Assembly: GCA_035556715.1 (NCBI GenBank)
Contig: DATMER010000026.1
Coordinates: 92,670 to 156,669 of the forward strand
Direction: 5' to 3'
DNA length: 64,000 nt
Origin: DATMER01 sp035556715
GTDB lineage: Bacteria > Acidobacteriota > Thermoanaerobaculia > Multivoradales > UBA5704
Made by a program: the position numbers and the translations under genes. Under the pieces are notes generated by a model that ran no database searches, had not been told where the DNA came from, and saw only the letters and a list, made by a program, of their open reading frames with translations. This document shows positions 8,359 through 16,661 of the stretch, in pieces. Within the stretch, counting starts at the first letter, position 1, and every line of letters begins with the position of its first letter.

Positions 8359-8745
8359 ATGAAATCCAAGACCCGAACCCTCACCGAGCAGGAGCTGGAG
8401 ATCATGAAGGTGGTCTGGGAGAAGAAGGCCGCCACCGTGCGCGACGTCTACGAGGCGATGCGCGAGCGCAAGGGCGTGGCGTACACCACCGTGATGACCA
8501 TGATGAACATCCTGGAGACCAAGGGGCACCTGGTGAAGCGGCCGGAGGGACGGGCCTACGTATACGAGCCGTCCCAGGAGCAGACGCAGGTGGTCTCGGG
8601 CATGGTCCAGGAATTTGTGGACCGGGTGTTTGACGGCGCGGCGCGTCCGCTGGTGCTGAGCCTGCTCAAGGAGCGGAAGCTGTCCAGGGAGGACCTGGAT
8701 GAGATCTCCCGGCTGATCGACGAGGAGACATCGGAGGAGCCATGA
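8359..8745 (+). CDS. BlaI/MecI/CopY-family transcriptional repressor
   Basis: 128 residues. The N-terminal winged helix starts LTEQELEIMKVVWEKKAATV and continues with VAYTTVMTMMNILETKGHL, the family's recognition region. The C-terminal part, with SLLKERKLSREDLDEI, is the dimer and cleavage region. In studied systems the repressor is cleaved after a BlaR1-type membrane peptidase is activated. The next gene encodes such a peptidase and overlaps by 4 bases (ATGA), so the two are co-translated. No beta-lactamase gene is present in the window, so the regulon is likely something else. A palindrome overlapping its promoter suggests autorepression. Confidence 0.92.
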   Translation: MKSKTRTLTEQELEIMKVVWEKKAATVRDVYEAMRERKGVAYTTVMTMMNILETKGHLVKRPEGRAYVYEPSQEQTQVVSGMVQEFVDRVFDGAARPLVLSLLKERKLSREDLDEISRLIDEETSEEP

Positions 8746-9962
8746 GTGTGACCGCCTTCGCCGCCGACCTGACCGCGTACGTCCTTCAGAGCTCCCTGAT
8801 CCTGGGCGTCGGCCTCCTGCTGCCGGTCCTGTTCCGGCTGCGGGACGCCCGCGCCTCTCTCCTGTACGGACAGGGTCTGCTCGCCGCGGTCCTGCTGCTC
8901 CCCCTGCTCCAGCCGGAGCCGGTCCGGGCTACGTTCGGCGGGGAGATGACGGTCACGGGCGCCTGGCTTGGAGAGATGGCGGAGACGGAAAGTCCCGGAG
9001 GCCTGCTCCTCGGGGTTCTCGGGCTGGGAACCCTCGTCCGCCTCGCGTGGCTTGGACTCGGATTGCACACCCTTCGCTCCTGGCGCCGCGGCGCCAGGCC
9101 CGCAGGGCTCGCGCCGGAGGTCACGGAAGACCTCTTGGATGTTCAGGCTCTGCTGCTCGTCTCCGAGCGCGTGGAGAGCCCGGTGACCTTCGGCTGGCGC
9201 AACCCGGTCGTCCTCCTTCCCGCCGGGTTTCCGGAGCTGCCGCTCGCGGCGCAGCGCGGGGTCCTCTGCCATGAGCTGCTGCACGTCCGCCGCCGCGACT
9301 GGCTCGCGGCGCTGTTCGAGGAGGGGGTGCGCGCCCTCCTCTGGTTCCATCCCGGGGTCTGGATGCTGCTCGCCCGCATCGCGCTCAGCCGCGAGCAGGT
9401 GGTCGACCGCGAGGCCGTCCGCCTGACCGGCTCGCGCCGGGCCTACCTTGAAGCGCTCCGGACCGTCGCCGCCGGTTCCTGGCAGGCCGTTCCCGGCCTG
9501 CCGTTCTTCCACCGCGGGCACCTGCTGGAGCGGGTGACCCATCTCTGCAAGGAGGCTCCCATGTCCCGTCCACGCATCGCTACGCTCGTGACCACGTTCG
9601 CCGGGCTCCTCGCCATGACGGCGGTCCTCGGCGTCCTCGCCTTCCCCATGGCGGGTTGGGCCAAGCCGCTGAAGGTCGGAGGTGACGTCAAGGCGCCGAA
9701 GGTGGTGAACCAGATGCCGCCGACCTATCCGGCGAGCGCCAGGGATAACAAGATCGAGGGCACCGTCGTCCTCAACACCGTGATCGACACGCAGGGCCAG
9801 GTGCGAAACCCGACCGTCGCGGAGTCCTCCGGCAACGCGGATCTCGACCAGGAGGCTGTGGACACCGTCGCCAAGTGGACCTTCAAGCCCGCGACCCTGG
9901 ACGGCAAGCCGGTCGAGGTGTACTACACGATCACGATCCGGTTCGCGCTCGACGACAAGTAG
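8742..9962 (+). CDS. BlaR1-like M56 membrane peptidase with C-terminal TonB domain
   Basis: 406 residues. The N-terminal half has several membrane helices and the M56 zinc site HELLH (in VLCHELLHVRRRDW, about residue 175), followed by SREQVVDREAV, which supplies the third ligand region. After a further membrane helix (about residues 285-305) the C-terminus is a TonB domain: PPTYPASARDNKIEGTVVLN and the conserved AVDTVAKWTFKPATLDGKPV. Classic BlaR1 instead ends in a penicillin-binding sensor domain. The TonB domain replaces it, so the sensed signal probably differs. Translation is coupled to the repressor by ATGA overlap. Confidence 0.9.
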   Translation: MSVTAFAADLTAYVLQSSLILGVGLLLPVLFRLRDARASLLYGQGLLAAVLLLPLLQPEPVRATFGGEMTVTGAWLGEMAETESPGGLLLGVLGLGTLVRLAWLGLGLHTLRSWRRGARPAGLAPEVTEDLLDVQALLLVSERVESPVTFGWRNPVVLLPAGFPELPLAAQRGVLCHELLHVRRRDWLAALFEEGVRALLWFHPGVWMLLARIALSREQVVDREAVRLTGSRRAYLEALRTVAAGSWQAVPGLPFFHRGHLLERVTHLCKEAPMSRPRIATLVTTFAGLLAMTAVLGVLAFPMAGWAKPLKVGGDVKAPKVVNQMPPTYPASARDNKIEGTVVLNTVIDTQGQVRNPTVAESSGNADLDQEAVDTVAKWTFKPATLDGKPVEVYYTITIRFALDDK

Positions 9963-10117
9963 AGACGCGACTCCCCACCTCCTCCCGGGACCCTCTCCGG
10001 TCTCGGCCCGAGGGCGTTCCCGCGCGGAACGTCCTTTCCCCTTTCCAGGCGAGCTTGCTTCACCGGAGCCCACAGGTTACATTTCCGTGTCTACAATCTG
10101 ACGGAGAGGTGTCGAAG

Positions 10118-10318
10118 ATGTTCGAACAACAGGTCTGGGTCTGGTTCGCCTATCTCGACCCCTCGGCCGGAAGCATGATGCTCCAGATCATCCTGGGCGG
10201 CGTCGCCGGCCTGGCGATCGCCCTCAAGCTCTTCTGGGCCAGAATCCTGCTGGCCCTGGGGATCGGGCGCCGCAAGGATGAAGAGGCGGCGGACCCGGAG
10301 ACGCGGGGTGGAGCTTGA
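10118..10318 (+). CDS. Small membrane protein of unknown function
   Basis: 66 residues. The centre, YLDPSAGSMMLQIILGGVAG followed by LAIALKLFWARILLALGIG, makes one or two membrane helices, and the tail is charged (RRKDEEAADPE). The ATG is preceded by GGAGAGG and, further up, by a TACAAT -10-like box (10092-10097). It overlaps the methyltransferase gene by 11 bases and so belongs to the same operon as that gene and the membrane phosphotransferase-like gene. Similar small proteins sit beside such pairs in other genomes as far as I recall. No function is known to me. Confidence 0.75.
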   Translation: MFEQQVWVWFAYLDPSAGSMMLQIILGGVAGLAIALKLFWARILLALGIGRRKDEEAADPETRGGA

Positions 10319-11708
10319 GCCCGGATCCTTCCGCGACCGCACCGGCCGGATCTTCTACAGCGGCGAGAGCGTCTTCCGGGGGCTGACCGACCGGGCCCTC
10401 CCCGAGTGGCAGGCCCTGCGCAGTACCCGCTTCTTCCCCAGGTTGGTCCAGGAAGGGAAGATCGTCCCAACGGAGCAAACGGAGCAGGTCGAATCCGAGC
10501 TGCCGGGCGACTGGGCGGCGGTCCTCCGCCACGAGCGCATCCCCTTCATCTCCTATCCCTACGAGTGGTGCTTCGGCATGCTGAAGCAGGCGGCCCTGCT
10601 CCAGCTCGAGCTGATTGAAACGGCTCTCTTCGAGGACTTTTCCCTCAAGGACGCCACGCCCTACAACGTGCAGTGGCGGGGCTGCCGGCCGGTCTTCATC
10701 GACGTGCTCTCCTTCTACCGGCTCCGGCCGGGAGAGCCCTGGATCGGCTACCGTCAGTTCTGCGAGCTGTTCCTGAACCCGCTGCTGCTGGAGGCCTACA
10801 AGGGGGTGCCGTTCCAGCCCTGGCTCCGCGGCAGCCTGGAGGGCATCCCGCCGCGGGACCTCCTGGCCCTGCTCGGCGCGCGCGACCTCCTGCGCCGGGG
10901 GGTCCTCACCCACGTCTGGCTGCACGCCCGCAGCCAGGTGGGCTACGACGAGGCCGCACAGTCCCGCGACGTAAAGCGGGAGCTGGCCGCGGCCGGGTTC
11001 CGCAAGGAGCTGATCCGGGCCAACGTCCAGGGCCTGGCACGCCTCATCCGCGGACTCTCGCTGCCGGAGCGGAAGTCCGCGTGGGCAGGCTATGGCGAGG
11101 ACCCGGGCTATGCCGGCGCCGACCGCGAGGAGAAGGAGCGCTTCGTGCGCGAGGCCGTGGCGCACCAACGCTGGGGCCTGGCCTGGGACCTGGGGGCGAA
11201 CACCGGCGTCTACTCGCGGATCGCCGCGGAGGGCTCGGACTATGTGGTCGCCCTGGAGGGGGACCCGCGGGCGGTCGAGCGGCTCTTTGCAGAGGGAACC
11301 TCCAAGGTGCTTCCCCTGGTCTGCAACCTCGCGGACCCCTCTCCCGGACGCGGCTGGCGGGGGCGCGAGCGCAAGGACCTCCCGGACCGCGGGCTCCCGG
11401 ACCTGGTGCTCTGCCTAGCGCTCATCCACCACCTGGTCATCGGCGCCAACCTGCGGCTCTCCGAGGTTCTGGACTGGCTCGCCGGGCTCGGCCGGTTCCT
11501 GGTGATCGAATTCGTCGCCCGGGAGGACCCGCGGGTCCAGGGGCTCCTGCGGCACCGTGACGATCCCTACGAGGACTACGAGCTGCCCGTGTTCGAGGCG
11601 GAGCTCGCCGCCCGCTTTGAAATCGTGCAGCGCCAGGAGCTTCCCTCGGGGCGGCGCATTCTCTACTTCGCGGTATCCCGGGGTCGGGGCCGGGGCCGGG
11701 GGCGCTGA
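10308..11708 (+). CDS. SAM-dependent methyltransferase, NoeA-like
   Basis: 466 residues from the GTG at 10308, chosen because GGAG lies 7 bases upstream. An ATG at 10278 is a weaker option. The N-terminal half carries the family block YEWCFGMLKQAALLQLELI and DATPYNVQWRGCRPVFIDVL. The SAM-binding motif WDLGANTGVYSRIAAEG lies at about residue 293, and LVLCLALIHHLVIGANL is motif IV. Relatives are annotated as nodulation protein NoeA or methyltransferase, and the substrate is unknown. The C-terminus is an odd GRGRGRGR run made by a GGCCGG-type repeat that ends 4 bases before the next gene. Confidence 0.82.
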   Translation: MELEPGSFRDRTGRIFYSGESVFRGLTDRALPEWQALRSTRFFPRLVQEGKIVPTEQTEQVESELPGDWAAVLRHERIPFISYPYEWCFGMLKQAALLQLELIETALFEDFSLKDATPYNVQWRGCRPVFIDVLSFYRLRPGEPWIGYRQFCELFLNPLLLEAYKGVPFQPWLRGSLEGIPPRDLLALLGARDLLRRGVLTHVWLHARSQVGYDEAAQSRDVKRELAAAGFRKELIRANVQGLARLIRGLSLPERKSAWAGYGEDPGYAGADREEKERFVREAVAHQRWGLAWDLGANTGVYSRIAAEGSDYVVALEGDPRAVERLFAEGTSKVLPLVCNLADPSPGRGWRGRERKDLPDRGLPDLVLCLALIHHLVIGANLRLSEVLDWLAGLGRFLVIEFVAREDPRVQGLLRHRDDPYEDYELPVFEAELAARFEIVQRQELPSGRRILYFAVSRGRGRGRGR

Positions 11709-11711
11709 GGC

Positions 11712-13535
11712 GTGAGGAAAGCGACTCTCGCGATCCTTTCGCTCACGGCCGTCGCGGTCCTCTTCCATGTCTTCATGGAGTGGTTGTTCTTCGCGACCAA
11801 GGCCTCCTTCCTCTCCCCGCTCGCCACGGGCGAGAAGCTGCTGCTTCCCTGGACGGCCTCCTTCCCCCTGCTGTCCGCGGCCCTCGTCCTCGTGCTGGTG
11901 CTCACGTTTCCGGCCTGGGTCGCGCCGCGCCTGGAGAAGGCCTGCCTTGCCCTGGCTCGCGGAGTCCCGGCCCTGGTCCTCGCGGCCACGCTGCTGCTGC
12001 TGATCGACAACTTCTCGCGCACGCTCTTCGGCTGGGGGAGCGGCGACCTGAAGGGGATCGGACGGGCCGTCCCGATCCTCCTCTGGGCGCTCCTGGCCTT
12101 CTTCGCCTGGCGGTGGATGGGAAGCTGGGAGCGGGGGATCGGGAGGAGCCGCGCCTTCCAGGCTGTGGCGCTGGTCCTCTATCTGGCCTCGGCCGGAGCC
12201 GCCCTGACGCGGACGGGGCGCACCGCGGAAGTCGCAGACATCCTTCCAGGGAAGGCGGCACGCCGGCCCAACATCCTCCTCCTGGGCAGCGACGGCCTGA
12301 ACGCGGACCGCACCTCCCTGTTCGGCTACGAGCGCGACACGACCCCCTTCCTGGCGCGCTTCGCCGAGGAGGCGCTGGTCCTGGAGAACGCCTTCCCGAA
12401 CGGGGCCTCCACGGCCTCGTCCACCGTGTCGCTGCTCACCAGCCGGCTGCCCACGGAGACGGGCGTGATCTATCCGCCCGACATCGCCAAGGGGGACGCG
12501 GCCTACCTGCACCTGCCCATGCTCCTGCGGAAGCTCGGCTACCGGACGGCCCAGATCAGCGTGCGCTGGTACGCCGACGGCCCGGACCTGAACCTCCAGG
12601 GCGCCTTCGACTGGGCCAACTCCCGCTCCACGGCCCCGGCGAAGGGAGGCCCCGCCCTGGACCGGCTCGGACAGTCGAACGCCTATTTCCTGTCCCTGAT
12701 GCGCGGGCGCCTGGAGGAACGGCTGCTCCCCCTGGCGTCGGAGGGGGAGCCGCAGGACGCCTTCAAGGAGGTCCACGGCAACACGATCCCCGCCCATGGC
12801 GACGACCGGCGGCTGCGCGAGCTGTTCGACTACATCGGGGCCTCGGACCAGCCCTTCTTCGTCCACGTCCACCTCATGGGCACCCACGGCTGGACGTTCA
12901 AGCCGCGGCGGCGGCTCTACTCGCGGGGCAAGGTCCAGAACAAGAACTGGATGACCGACTTCTACGACGACGCGGTGGTGGACTTCGACCGCTCCTTCAA
13001 GAAGGTGGTGGGCTTCCTGCGCTACAGGGAGCTCCTGGACGACACGATCATCGTCGTCTACTCGGACCACGGGGCGAAGTTCACGACCCTGGACCGGCTG
13101 CCGCTCCTCTTCCGTTTTCCCAGGGGAGAGCACGCGGGACGGATCGCGGCCAACGTCCAGAACCTCGACGTCGCGCCCACGCTCCTCGACGCCCTGGGCG
13201 TCGAGCCCCCGCCGTGGATGGATGGAGCCTCGCTGCTGCGCGGCCGGCCCGATCCCTGCCGCTGGATCGTGAGCGCGAAGTACGACGACAAGATCCTGGT
13301 CTTCAACGGCACGCTCTGGACCAGCGTGCCGAAGCCTCCCTGGTACACCCTGCGCTCGCTCTCGGTGATCTCGGGCCGGAACGGATTCACCCTGGACCTG
13401 CCCACGGGGAAGCTGGCGGCCTCGCCGGTCAAGACCTGGGGGGAAGCGGGAGCGGAGTGCCTGGCCCCGGAGCCGCAGAAGGTGCGGGCCTTCCTGCTGG
13501 ACCACCTGCGGGCCAACGGCTACAAGGTTCCCTGA
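11712..13535 (+). CDS. Inner-membrane sulfatase-fold phosphotransferase-like protein
   Basis: 607 residues from GTG, 3 bases after the methyltransferase stop. About five N-terminal membrane helices (to about residue 170) precede a periplasmic alkaline-phosphatase-superfamily domain with metal-site motifs LLLGSDGLNADRTSLFG, HLMGTHGW and YSDHGAKF. This is the architecture of LtaS, EptA and MdoB, which transfer phosphoglycerol or phosphoethanolamine. The region aligned with the sulfatase CxPSR motif reads TASSTVSLLTS, so there is no Cys for formylglycine and Thr or Ser must serve. It is likely a phosphotransferase acting on an envelope glycan or lipid, but the substrate is unknown. The 3' end overlaps the LodB-like gene by 16 bases, tail to tail. 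Confidence 0.82.
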   Translation: MRKATLAILSLTAVAVLFHVFMEWLFFATKASFLSPLATGEKLLLPWTASFPLLSAALVLVLVLTFPAWVAPRLEKACLALARGVPALVLAATLLLLIDNFSRTLFGWGSGDLKGIGRAVPILLWALLAFFAWRWMGSWERGIGRSRAFQAVALVLYLASAGAALTRTGRTAEVADILPGKAARRPNILLLGSDGLNADRTSLFGYERDTTPFLARFAEEALVLENAFPNGASTASSTVSLLTSRLPTETGVIYPPDIAKGDAAYLHLPMLLRKLGYRTAQISVRWYADGPDLNLQGAFDWANSRSTAPAKGGPALDRLGQSNAYFLSLMRGRLEERLLPLASEGEPQDAFKEVHGNTIPAHGDDRRLRELFDYIGASDQPFFVHVHLMGTHGWTFKPRRRLYSRGKVQNKNWMTDFYDDAVVDFDRSFKKVVGFLRYRELLDDTIIVVYSDHGAKFTTLDRLPLLFRFPRGEHAGRIAANVQNLDVAPTLLDALGVEPPPWMDGASLLRGRPDPCRWIVSAKYDDKILVFNGTLWTSVPKPPWYTLRSLSVISGRNGFTLDLPTGKLAASPVKTWGEAGAECLAPEPQKVRAFLLDHLRANGYKVP

Positions 13536-14584
13536 CCGTACTCCGGAGCGTGCCGGCGCTGCCAGAAGGGGGCATCCGGCCAGCGGTGCTCCCGGGCGTA
13601 GTGCTCGCGCTGGAGGTCCAGGCAGGTGCCGCAGGCCTTCTGCATCACGTCCAGATAGGCGAGGCGCGCCTCGGCCCGGCCGCCGAGCATGTCGGCGATG
13701 GCATGGCCGCCGTAGAAGCCCGATCCCATGGCCGAGGCCATGCCGTAGGAGGAGAGAGGGTCGTAGGAGACCGCCGCGTCCCCCAGGGCCAGCCAGTTAT
13801 CCCCGGCGATGGTGTCGAGGCGCGAGCTCTCCGCCGGCAGCGTCCGCAGAGGTGAATCGGTCCCATAGCCATGGGCCTCCACTCTCTCCCGGGTGGCGGA
13901 CGTCTCCCGCAGCCGCTCCCCCCAGGGAAAGGAGCGCAGGAGGTCGCCGTCGCCCAGGAAGGCCACGGCCAGGCGGCCATCGGCGAGGAGGGCCGAGTAC
14001 CACCAGCCCTCCGGAGTCGCCTCGACCAGGGTGTAGGTGTCCACGGCCGGGGTGGGGCTGGAGAGCAGCGCGCAGATCCCGACCAGCCGGTCGTAGCGCA
14101 GGCGTTTGGCTCCGAGCCCGCGGGCCAGGCGGGAGGACCGGCCCGTGGCGTCCGCCACGAAGTCGGCATCCGCCACGAAAGCCGCCGGAATGTCGCTCCG
14201 GCGCTCGACCCGGCAGCCCCAGCGCCATTCCGCGCCGGCCTCCTGCGCGGCCTCGGCCAGACGTGCCTCGAACCGCTGGCGGTCGACGTGCCAGCCTTCG
14301 CCATAAGGATTGGAAAGGAAGGGGGACTCGCCGGGCTCCGGCGAGCCCCACAGCGAGCGGTTGCCCTGGGAGCGGAGATGGCCGTCGCGCTCCAGCCAGC
14401 CCTCGATCCCCAGGTGGCGCAGGAGCGGAGCGATCGACGGCGGCAGGGTCTCCCCCACCTTGGCGGACGGCCCCGAGCCGGATTCGAGGACCGTCACCCG
14501 CACCCCGCGCCGGGCGAGCACGAGGGCGGCCACCGCGCCGGCGGGACCGCCGCCCACGATGACCACCCTCGGATCTGAACCCAT
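13520..14584 (-). CDS. LodB-like FAD-dependent flavoprotein (CTQ maturation factor)
   Basis: 354 residues. The FAD-binding start VVIVGGGPAGAVAALVLARR lies at residues 6-25, the later ADFVADATGRSS matches the second dinucleotide motif of tryptophan-halogenase/geranylgeranyl-reductase-like flavoproteins, and LALGDAAVSYDPLSSYGM is the GD motif. Its ATG lies 2 bases behind the stop of the LodA-like gene. In the known lodAB and goxAB operons the flavoprotein is needed to form the cysteine tryptophylquinone in the oxidase, and the same job is inferred here from synteny. Confidence 0.85.
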   Translation of the reverse strand: MGSDPRVVIVGGGPAGAVAALVLARRGVRVTVLESGSGPSAKVGETLPPSIAPLLRHLGIEGWLERDGHLRSQGNRSLWGSPEPGESPFLSNPYGEGWHVDRQRFEARLAEAAQEAGAEWRWGCRVERRSDIPAAFVADADFVADATGRSSRLARGLGAKRLRYDRLVGICALLSSPTPAVDTYTLVEATPEGWWYSALLADGRLAVAFLGDGDLLRSFPWGERLRETSATRERVEAHGYGTDSPLRTLPAESSRLDTIAGDNWLALGDAAVSYDPLSSYGMASAMGSGFYGGHAIADMLGGRAEARLAYLDVMQKACGTCLDLQREHYAREHRWPDAPFWQRRHAPEYGQGTL

Positions 14585-14586
14585 CC

Positions 14587-16608
14587 TCAGCGCTCGTCCC
14601 GCCGGATGTTGCGGCGGCGCGGATGGACGACGGCGGCGGGCTCCTCCTGCCTCTCGGCCGCGAGGGCCGGGAGCGGAGTCGCTGCCTTCCGGAGCAGGTC
14701 GGTCTTCCTCTCCTCCTCCTCCAGGCCCTCCACCATCAGGAGCTGGCTCCAGGTGGGATCGGCGTCGCTGAACTGGCGCGAGCGGTCGGTCTCCACCCAG
14801 TAGCGGGACGGGAAGCCGGGTTCCTCCGGCATCCGCGAGGGGTGCTCCGCCACGATGCCCAGCAGGTGCCACTCCTTGACCATGTTGTTGATGCGCGCCT
14901 GGTAGCCGTTGCCCTGGATGTCGCGCAGCCAGAACTGCCGGTAGGCGAACTGCTTGAGCCTCTGGGGATAGGACAGCCGTGGCTCCGTGGCCTGGTCGAA
15001 CGCCTGCTGGCTGAGCACGAAGTTCGGCACGCGCGCGGCCCAGAACGAGGGCACGGGCAGGTAGCTCGACGTGTCGTAACCGGCCAGGCAGCTCGCCTCG
15101 TCCGTCTGCCAGGGGATTCCCAGCCAGCGGGTGAGCGTGCCGGGGCCGCTCGCGTCCAGCGGTCCGCCGGGGCCGAGGCAGACGTCGGGCGTGAGCACGG
15201 CGCCGAAGTCGTCCTGCGGCGTCTGGTCCGGAGGCAGGATGTTCAGCCGGAAGGGGAGGCCGTTCGCGTCCTTGGGCTTGCGCCACATGCTCGGCCGCCG
15301 CATCGGCCAGGTCAGCTCGATGCCGGGATGGAACGGTCCGCCCAGGCAGTCCTCCAGAGGAGTCCGGTCCAGGGCGCGCGGCTGATCGGCCAGGGGAATC
15401 TCCTCCAAGCTCTGGGGAAGCTCCCGGCGCTGCCCGGGCTTGAAGTCGCCCTCGGCCCACTGCCGCAGCCATCCGTACTGGGTCTGGGTGAGGGCCAGCT
15501 CGTCGATGGCGATGTCCTCGTACTCGCCGAAACCGTCGCCGTAGAAGGGCGGCTGGTGGGAGGGCTGCGGAGGCGGCAGCGTGGCGCGGCGGCCCGGATC
15601 GTCCCAGGGCGCGGGAGGCTGCCGGAACAGGCGGAACACAGCCTCGCGGTCGGGCCGCGCCTTCCTGCCCGGATCGGCCAGCTTCTTGAGGATGTCCGGG
15701 TCGGTCAGGTCGCCCGGCGAGCCGGGGCCGAACAGGATGTACGCGCCCTGGTTCACCCACTGGTTGTTCACCAGCCGCTCGAAGATCGGGAAGATGTGCT
15801 CCCAGAAGGTCACCTGCCTCGGCCCCTCGACCCAGCCGTGGCGGAGGAAGAGGTCGTAGACCACGTCGTAGAGGGTGACCACGCCGAAGAGCCCGGGGCC
15901 GAAGTTGGGCGGCGTCACCGCGACCATGGCCGGCTCGGCATCCATCGCCTTCTTGGCGCCATTGAGCCTCACCCGGGCGCGCACCGGACCGTCCGACGTG
16001 TCGTCGTACCAGCCGTCGTTGTTGGCAAAGGTGACCGCCGGCTGGTTCGTGGCGGAGCCGGAACGGCCGTCGCCGCCGAGGACGAGGAGACGGCCCTGGT
16101 CGTCGGTCCGCAGCTCGCCGAGGGGCACCTGGACCGGCCCGGAGCCCGGGAAGGAGACGAAGCCCTGGTCGAAGCGGTAGCCAGGGCCGCTGGTGTTCTG
16201 TCCTGAGATCTGGATCGGGCCCGGATCGTTCACCAGGGCCTGCCGCAGCCCGCCCGTGACCGTGGCGTTGCGGTAGGTCGTGGGCAGGGCGTACTGCTTG
16301 AGGTCCATGGCATTCGTGAACTGGTACCAGGCGGCCTTGCGGTTCGCCAGGTGGACCTCCCAGGTGATCTCGGCGTCCTCGGCCGTGATCTCGCGGACGA
16401 CGTTGCCGTCCTTGTCGTAACCGTAGATCCGGAAGCGGGCGGCCTCCTTGCGGACCTGCCCCTTCGCATTCTTGTAGCCTCCAGGCGGATCGGCCGCTCT
16501 CCCCGGAATTTCGGGAGCCAGGTAGTACTCATCCGCGGGCGCGTTGCCGACGCGCGCAACTCCAACAGACGGATGGATGGCACAGCGGACGATGGGCTTG
16601 TCAGGCAT
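14587..16608 (-). CDS. LodA/GoxA-like cysteine tryptophylquinone oxidase
   Basis: 673 residues, the family's usual length. The N-terminus IHPSVGVARVGNAPADEYYL is diagnostic of LodA-type quinoproteins, which oxidise amino acids such as lysine or glycine and release H2O2. Near the C-terminus IPWQTDEASCLAGYDTSSY and FWAARVPNFVLS contain the probable quinone partners Cys507 and Trp523. In LodA the paired residues are farther apart (Cys516 and Trp581 as I recall). GGAGG precedes the ATG, and the flavoprotein gene follows after 2 bases. The substrate cannot be told from sequence. Released peroxide could be antimicrobial. Confidence 0.88.
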   Translation of the reverse strand: MPDKPIVRCAIHPSVGVARVGNAPADEYYLAPEIPGRAADPPGGYKNAKGQVRKEAARFRIYGYDKDGNVVREITAEDAEITWEVHLANRKAAWYQFTNAMDLKQYALPTTYRNATVTGGLRQALVNDPGPIQISGQNTSGPGYRFDQGFVSFPGSGPVQVPLGELRTDDQGRLLVLGGDGRSGSATNQPAVTFANNDGWYDDTSDGPVRARVRLNGAKKAMDAEPAMVAVTPPNFGPGLFGVVTLYDVVYDLFLRHGWVEGPRQVTFWEHIFPIFERLVNNQWVNQGAYILFGPGSPGDLTDPDILKKLADPGRKARPDREAVFRLFRQPPAPWDDPGRRATLPPPQPSHQPPFYGDGFGEYEDIAIDELALTQTQYGWLRQWAEGDFKPGQRRELPQSLEEIPLADQPRALDRTPLEDCLGGPFHPGIELTWPMRRPSMWRKPKDANGLPFRLNILPPDQTPQDDFGAVLTPDVCLGPGGPLDASGPGTLTRWLGIPWQTDEASCLAGYDTSSYLPVPSFWAARVPNFVLSQQAFDQATEPRLSYPQRLKQFAYRQFWLRDIQGNGYQARINNMVKEWHLLGIVAEHPSRMPEEPGFPSRYWVETDRSRQFSDADPTWSQLLMVEGLEEEERKTDLLRKAATPLPALAAERQEEPAAVVHPRRRNIRRDER

Positions 16609-16661
16609 GCGGACCTCCTTGTCGTTCTGAAGGCTTGAGTGGAACGGAGCCCGGCGGAATT

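Noticed and set aside
8359..9962. Beta-lactam resistance regulator pair
   Set aside because: The sensor domain is missing and replaced by TonB, and no beta-lactamase or PBP is nearby, so naming it a resistance system would overstate the evidence.
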